Assembly: GCA_020628145.1 (NCBI GenBank) | Contig: JAHDFN010000017.1 | Location: 1 to 33,834 of the forward strand | DNA: 33,834 bases | Origin: Saprospiraceae bacterium | GTDB lineage: Bacteria; Bacteroidota; Bacteroidia; Chitinophagales; Saprospiraceae | Reading direction: 5' to 3' | Part shown: one piece after another, positions 29,867-33,834 of the stretch | Position numbering within the stretch: the stretch's first letter is position 1 | How the letters are laid out: each line of letters begins with the position of its first letter | Position numbers and translations under genes: made by a program | The notes under the pieces: model-generated | Databases searched by the model: none | The model's input: only the letters and a program-made list of their open reading frames with translations | Told to the model about the DNA's origin: nothing

Positions 29867-30031
29867 TAGATGTTATCACGAAAAATTGATTATAGCCAAC
29901 CGGTTCTTTTGAAAATATGCCTGCGTTATTCCTCTCAACCGTAGCTATGGCTACGCTTTTCGACGAATGCCTTGCCTATTTCCAAAATTCCTCAGTTGTC
30001 TTACATAAAAAACATCTCGTGATAACATCTA
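29867..30031. repeat. 165-bp imperfect palindromic repeat element (second family member)
   Basis: Perfect 15-bp terminal inverted repeats TAGATGTTATCACGA (29867-29881) and complement (30017-30031). The near-central core CGTAGC-TATG-GCTACG (29940-29955) matches that of the repeat at 27746-27911 except for one loop base. The inner arms are inverted copies of each other: TTTTGAAAATATGCC on the left against TTTTGGAAATAGGC on the right, read on the minus strand. The terminal sequences differ from those of the first element, so this is a distinct subfamily of the same length. It lies in the convergent gap between gltX and aceA and has no coding capacity. Confidence 0.8.
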
Positions 30032-30075
30032 ATATTTATCACATCCGTTCTTATTGTAGGAGATGATACATTCGA

Positions 30076-31356
30076 TTAGTGGGCGAACTGTTCCTCTTCG
30101 GTACTTCCGGCCATAGCCGTCGTAGAAGAATTCCCTTGTTGTACCGTATTCTGAACGAAATCGAAATATTGTGTTCCAACAAAAGATTGGTGTTTCACGG
30201 CAGCGAACCCATCTTTGGCCAAAGCGAACTCACGCTCTTGCAATTCGGAATAACCGGCCATTCCTCTTTCCTTGTATGCTTTGGATATTTCGAACATGGA
30301 AGTGTTCAAAGCGTGGAATCCGGCCAATGTGATGAATTGGAATTTGAAGCCCATCTTAGCCAGTTCCTCCCTGAAGACCAACATTTCCTCACGGCTCAAT
30401 TTAGCCGCCCAGTTGAAAGAAGGAGAACAATTGTAAGCCAACATCTTTCCGGGATATTTTGCATGGATCGCTTCTGCGAATTGGCGTGCTTCATCCAAAT
30501 CGGGATGAGAAGTCTCCATCCACAACAAATCACAATAAGGTGCATAGGAAAGTCCTCTGTCTATTGCCTGGGGAACACCATTGGTCACTCTATAGAATCC
30601 TTCGGAGGTTCTGTCTCCCGTTACGAATCTCCTGTCTCTTTCATCAATGTCCGAAGTAAGAAGATCTGCGGCATCGGCATCCGTTCTGGCAATGATGACC
30701 GTAGGTACGCCCATTACATCCGAAGCCAAACGAGCGGCTACCAATTTATTAATGGCCTCTTGTGTAGGAACCAATACCTTTCCGCCCAAATGACCGCATT
30801 TCTTTGCGGAAGATAGTTGATCTTCCCAGTGTACACCCGAAGCACCCGCTTCGATCATTCCTTTCATCAATTCGAAGGCATTCAGATTACCTCCGAATCC
30901 TGCTTCTGCATCGGCAACGATAGGTACGAGATAATCGATATCCCCTTCTCCTGAAACGGACTGGATCTGATCCCTTCTCAATAAGGCGTTATTGATTCTT
31001 TTGACCACACTAGGTACTGAATCCGCAGGATAAAGGGATTGATCCGGATACATATGTCCGGCCAGATTTGCATCTGCGGCTACCTGCCATCCACTCAAGT
31101 ATATGGCTTCCAAACCGGCCATTACTTCCTGTATCGCTTGGTTTCCTGTCAATGCACCCAAGCCTGCGACATAATCCTGTGTGTTGAGTTTGTGCCATAA
31201 CTTCTTAGCACCCATTTTAGCCAATGTGTATTCTATATCCACACTACCTCTCAATTTCATTACATCTTCTGCAGAATAGGGTCTTTCTACTCCTTTCCAT
31301 CTAGGATTGTTTTCCCATTCGTTTTTCAGTTGCTGGATTCTGATTTCCTTGCTCAT
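30076..31356 (-). CDS. aceA: Isocitrate lyase
   Basis: A 426-residue enzyme that splits isocitrate into succinate and glyoxylate, the first step of the glyoxylate shunt. The signature loop is KKCGHLGGK (K185, K186, catalytic C187, G188, H189). Metal-binding acidic residues lie in [10 protein letters not shown] and near GVHWEDQ. Length is that of the short bacterial (E. coli-like) form. The gene follows aceB on the same strand after 69 bp, so both are probably on one mRNA. Convergent with gltX; the palindromic repeat 29867-30031 and the hairpin 29813-29839 lie downstream. It supports growth on acetate or fatty acids. Confidence 0.97.
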   Translation of the reverse strand: MSKEIRIQQLKNEWENNPRWKGVERPYSAEDVMKLRGSVDIEYTLAKMGAKKLWHKLNTQDYVAGLGALTGNQAIQEVMAGLEAIYLSGWQVAADANLAGHMYPDQSLYPADSVPSVVKRINNALLRRDQIQSVSGEGDIDYLVPIVADAEAGFGGNLNAFELMKGMIEAGASGVHWEDQLSSAKKCGHLGGKVLVPTQEAINKLVAARLASDVMGVPTVIIARTDADAADLLTSDIDERDRRFVTGDRTSEGFYRVTNGVPQAIDRGLSYAPYCDLLWMETSHPDLDEARQFAEAIHAKYPGKMLAYNCSPSFNWAAKLSREEMLVFREELAKMGFKFQFITLAGFHALNTSMFEISKAYKERGMAGYSELQEREFALAKDGFAAVKHQSFVGTQYFDFVQNTVQQGNSSTTAMAGSTEEEQFAH

Positions 31357-31425
31357 TTTATATTTTATTTTTAATAAATGACTAAATCGATTGCTGTGTT
31401 TTCAGGTTTGCTTTTATCTTCTGAC

Positions 31426-33024
31426 TCAAATCAAATCATATGCCGGTAAGGTTAGGAATTCGATGAATTCTTCCTGCTTGACCAATCGATCAAATAATTT
31501 CCAGGCTTCTTCAAACCTTCCATTATTAAACCGTTCTTCTCCTACCATTTGGCGGATGTTTTGTAATTCTTCTTCCTTGAGTTTTTCGTATAATTCCAAG
31601 GTGACTTTGCGGCCATCGTCAAGACTTGCTTCCCGTTTCAACCATTGCCAGACTTGTGTCCTTGAAATTTCCGCAGTAGCGGCATCCTCCATGAGGTTGT
31701 AAATGGCGGCGGCTCCGTTGCCTCTCAACCAACTTTCGATGTAAAGAATACCTACATTGATATTCTTTCTGAGACCCTTTTCGGTGATTTTTCCGGTAGG
31801 AACTTCTACGAGATCCTTGGCGGAAACATTTACATCATTGCGTTTATTTGTAATTTGGTTGGCGGTAGGCATATGCTCGTCAAAAATATCCATTGCTATT
31901 TTGACCAGCCCCGGATGGGCAACCCATGTGCCGTCATGTCCATTACGAACCTCAAGGAGTTTGTCTGCCGTTACTTTGGCAATTGCTTTTTCGTTGGCTT
32001 CGGGATCGTTCTTTACAGGGATGAATGCGGCCATTCCTCCCATTGCATGAACACCTCGTTTGTGGCAGGTCTGAATGACAAGTTGCGAATAGGCACTCAT
32101 GAATGGGGAATTCATGGTCACATCTCCTCTGTCGGGAACGAGGAAAGTCGGGATGTTCCTGAATTTCTTGATATAGGAAAAGATGTAGTCCCAACGACCG
32201 CAATTTAATCCTGCGGAGTGTTCCTTCAATTCGTATAATATTTCATGCATTTCAAAGGAAGCGAGTATGGTTTCTATCAATACGGTAGCTTTGATTGTAC
32301 CCTGGGGAATGCCCAAATATCCTTGGGCGAAAACGAATGCGTCATTCCAAAGCCGTGCTTCTTCGTGGCCTTCCAATTTGGGTAGATAGAAATAAGGGCC
32401 ACTGCCATTGGCTATCAGGTTTTTGGCATTGTGGAAGAAGAAAAGTCCGAAATCCACTAAGCCACCCGACATGGGTTCGCCATTGCATAGGATATGTTTT
32501 TCGGGTAGATGCCAACCTCTGGGGCGTACCATCAAGGTGGCCGTTTTTTCATTCAATTGATAAGTTTTGCCTTTGGCCGGATTTTCAAAAGAGATGTTCC
32601 GGTTAATTGCATCCCTCAGGTTGATTTGACCTTGGATGGCATTATCCCAATTAGGGGTATTGCTATCTTCAAAATCAGCCATGAAAACTTTCGCTCCTGA
32701 ATTCAAGGCATTGATAATCATTTTACGATCTACGGGGCCGGTTATTTCAACCCGTCTATCCAACAGATCGGGTGGGAGAGGGGCAACTTTCCAATCTCCT
32801 TTACGGATATGTTCTGTTTCGGGAAGGAAATCGGGCATGTTTCCTCTGTCGATGGCATCTTGTTTGTTGGCTCTTTTTTCCAACAAAGATGATCTATGGT
32901 GTGCGAAATTCAGATGTAATTCTTTTAGGAAGAGCAATGCTTCCTTGGTGAGAATCGTGTCGAATCCTTCTTTCAAATCACCTCGGACTTCGACACCTTC
33001 TACAATGGTTAAGGTATCCAACAT
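31426..33024 (-). CDS. aceB: Malate synthase A
   Basis: Condenses glyoxylate with acetyl-CoA to malate, the second step of the glyoxylate shunt. From the ATG at 33024 (MLDTLTIVEGVEVRGDL) it has 532 residues; an in-frame ATG at 33081 would add 19 residues (MTKPNLTYCFF) unlike family N-termini, so the shorter start is favoured. Features of the A isoform are MVRPRGWHLPEKHILC and the malate synthase signature SAGLNCGRWDYIF; FMADFEDSNTPNWDN and FLVPDRGDVTMNSPFM surround the active site. First gene of an aceB-aceA pair. Divergent from an XRE-family regulator, with two 12-bp direct repeats between them. Confidence 0.95.
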   Translation of the reverse strand: MLDTLTIVEGVEVRGDLKEGFDTILTKEALLFLKELHLNFAHHRSSLLEKRANKQDAIDRGNMPDFLPETEHIRKGDWKVAPLPPDLLDRRVEITGPVDRKMIINALNSGAKVFMADFEDSNTPNWDNAIQGQINLRDAINRNISFENPAKGKTYQLNEKTATLMVRPRGWHLPEKHILCNGEPMSGGLVDFGLFFFHNAKNLIANGSGPYFYLPKLEGHEEARLWNDAFVFAQGYLGIPQGTIKATVLIETILASFEMHEILYELKEHSAGLNCGRWDYIFSYIKKFRNIPTFLVPDRGDVTMNSPFMSAYSQLVIQTCHKRGVHAMGGMAAFIPVKNDPEANEKAIAKVTADKLLEVRNGHDGTWVAHPGLVKIAMDIFDEHMPTANQITNKRNDVNVSAKDLVEVPTGKITEKGLRKNINVGILYIESWLRGNGAAAIYNLMEDAATAEISRTQVWQWLKREASLDDGRKVTLELYEKLKEEELQNIRQMVGEERFNNGRFEEAWKLFDRLVKQEEFIEFLTLPAYDLI

Positions 33025-33094
33025 TGTTAAAACTCGGTTGTGGTTAATAAAAAAACAATAGGTAAGATTAGGTTTGGTCATGCAATATACATGT

Positions 33095-33124
33095 TTTCCA
33101 CTAAAAGCGAAATTTCCGCTAAAA
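33095..33124. promoter_or_regulatory. Candidate operator: two TTTCC(A/G)CTAAAA direct repeats
   Basis: TTTCCACTAAAA at 33095-33106 and TTTCCGCTAAAA at 33113-33124 are 11/12 identical and start 18 bp apart, close to two helical turns. They lie between aceB and the divergent XRE regulator, where an autoregulatory and aceBA-controlling site would be expected. A weak -7-like box (TAACTTTA, 33145-33152) for the regulator lies about 20 bp beyond. No binding evidence is available. Confidence 0.45.
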
Positions 33125-33181
33125 AAATAATTTTCATTTTTTGTTAACTTTACGCATGGTTAAGTTGTGCTTCATAGTTGT

Positions 33182-33834
33182 ATGATTACAGATAATGAGA
33201 TATTAAAGATGATTTTCGGCTTCAAGGTGAAGTACCTGCGGCAGAAAAAGGGACTGACTTATCAGCAATTGGCTGAGAAGGCGGGTATGTCTTTGTCATA
33301 TATCCATGAGGTGGAAAAAGGTAAGAAATATCCTAAACCCGATAAGATCAATTTATTGGCAGGAGCCTTGGGTGCTTCCTATGACCAAATGGTCTCGACT
33401 AAGGCAGATAAGAAATTACAGCCGATTATTGATTTATTGACTTCCGATTTTCTGAAGATTTTTCCTTTGGAGATGTTCGGGATTGATACGCATAAATTAT
33501 TCGAGCTTTTTTCCAATACACCGGACAAGGTGAATGCTTTTATCAGTACCCTTTTCAATATTACGAGAAAATACCAGATGAAAAGTGATGCTTTCCATAA
33601 AACGGCATTACGTTCTTATCAGGATATGTATGATAATTATTTTCCTGAATTGGAAGCCAGGGCCAAATCTTTTAAAGAGGAAAATAGAATAAAAGATAAA
33701 TTCAAATATTCGGAAAAAGAACTCAAGAAAATCCTGAATAAATCTTACGGAATAAAAGTGGATGATGTAAAACTCCAGGGCCTTCAAAAAATCAAAGGAG
33801 TACGATCTTATTTTGATGAAAAGAAAAAAATACT
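33182..33834 (+). CDS. XRE-family regulator of aceBA (RamB/ScfR-like), partial
   Basis: The open frame from ATG 33182 runs to the end of the window (217 codons, no stop). Residues about 8-60 are an XRE/Cro helix-turn-helix (FKVKYLRQKKGLTYQQLAEKAGMSLSYIHEVEKG, read in two parts: LRQKKGLTYQQLAEK and MSLSYIHEVEKGKKYP). The following region (FNITRKYQMKSDAFHKTALR, SYQDMYDNYFPELE) fits regulators with a C-terminal ImmA/IrrE-like or ScfR/RamB domain, which is cut off here. RamB-type proteins control acetate and glyoxylate-shunt genes in actinobacteria. The divergent position next to aceB-aceA supports the same job, but this is inference. Confidence 0.8.
   Translation, partial: MITDNEILKMIFGFKVKYLRQKKGLTYQQLAEKAGMSLSYIHEVEKGKKYPKPDKINLLAGALGASYDQMVSTKADKKLQPIIDLLTSDFLKIFPLEMFGIDTHKLFELFSNTPDKVNAFISTLFNITRKYQMKSDAFHKTALRSYQDMYDNYFPELEARAKSFKEENRIKDKFKYSEKELKKILNKSYGIKVDDVKLQGLQKIKGVRSYFDEKKKI

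Noticed and set aside
30079-30816. Long open frame (245 codons) on the plus strand opposite aceA
   Set aside because: It lies entirely antisense to a well-conserved gene, has no family motif, and similar antisense frames occur opposite aceB; it follows from the codon usage of the real gene.
1-33834. CRISPR array, prophage, integrative element or tRNA genes
   Set aside because: No regularly spaced repeats, integrase, phage or transposase genes, or cloverleaf-like sequences were recognised by eye; a tRNA scan would settle the last point.

Overview
The window looks like chromosomal DNA of a Bacteroidota bacterium, probably of the Saprospiria type. The signs are proteins with type IX secretion (T9SS) C-terminal sorting domains, PKD and dockerin/cohesin-like modules in secreted proteins, DUF4199 membrane proteins, paired ExbD genes, a Bacteroidota-type Crp/Fnr regulator, and promoters of the TAnnTTTG (-7) class. 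No phage genes, transposase, CRISPR array, rRNA or tRNA was recognised. The placement is inferred from gene content only.

Layout. 1-3655: the tail of an outer-membrane beta-barrel protein, an amidase-signature hydrolase, a Crp/Fnr regulator and a convergent secreted lipoprotein. 3869-9487: a LytTR response regulator, a TonB-dependent receptor, and a TPR/coiled-coil/transmembrane class III adenylate cyclase that overlaps the receptor by 4 bp. 9490-17739: surface and glycan genes (FkbM methyltransferase, PKD/T9SS protein, Rmd-like nucleotide-sugar reductase, GT4 and GT2 glycosyltransferases) and a large secreted M43 metalloprotease. 17810-22397: two DUF4199 membrane proteins, MscL, a subtilisin-like protease and a histidine phosphatase. 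22457-29806: tRNA functions (tgt, a frameshifted mnmA, gltX with an unusual insertion) mixed with a lipoprotein, two ExbD genes and a NodB-type deacetylase. 30076-33834: the glyoxylate shunt (aceB then aceA on the minus strand) and a divergent XRE regulator cut by the window edge.

The most unusual non-coding signal is a family of imperfect palindromes of about 165 bp. Two elements of nearly equal length (27746-27911 and 29867-30031) have perfect 15-16 bp terminal inverted repeats, different from each other, and share the hairpin core CGTAGC-TWTG-GCTACG. A third, 59-bp copy (18339-18397) equals the first element minus 107 bp between two ACCA repeats, with a single other substitution.

Other points to examine: a 2-base frameshift in an (AG)n run that separates the two catalytic cysteines of MnmA; a GluRS with about 77 extra residues just before its KLSKR loop; a Tgt without the usual zinc cysteines; TAnnTTTG boxes exactly 4 nt before the ATG of three genes, suggesting leaderless mRNAs; tandem 12-bp repeats in the aceB/XRE divergent region; and a possible outer-membrane-receptor to adenylate-cyclase signalling operon.
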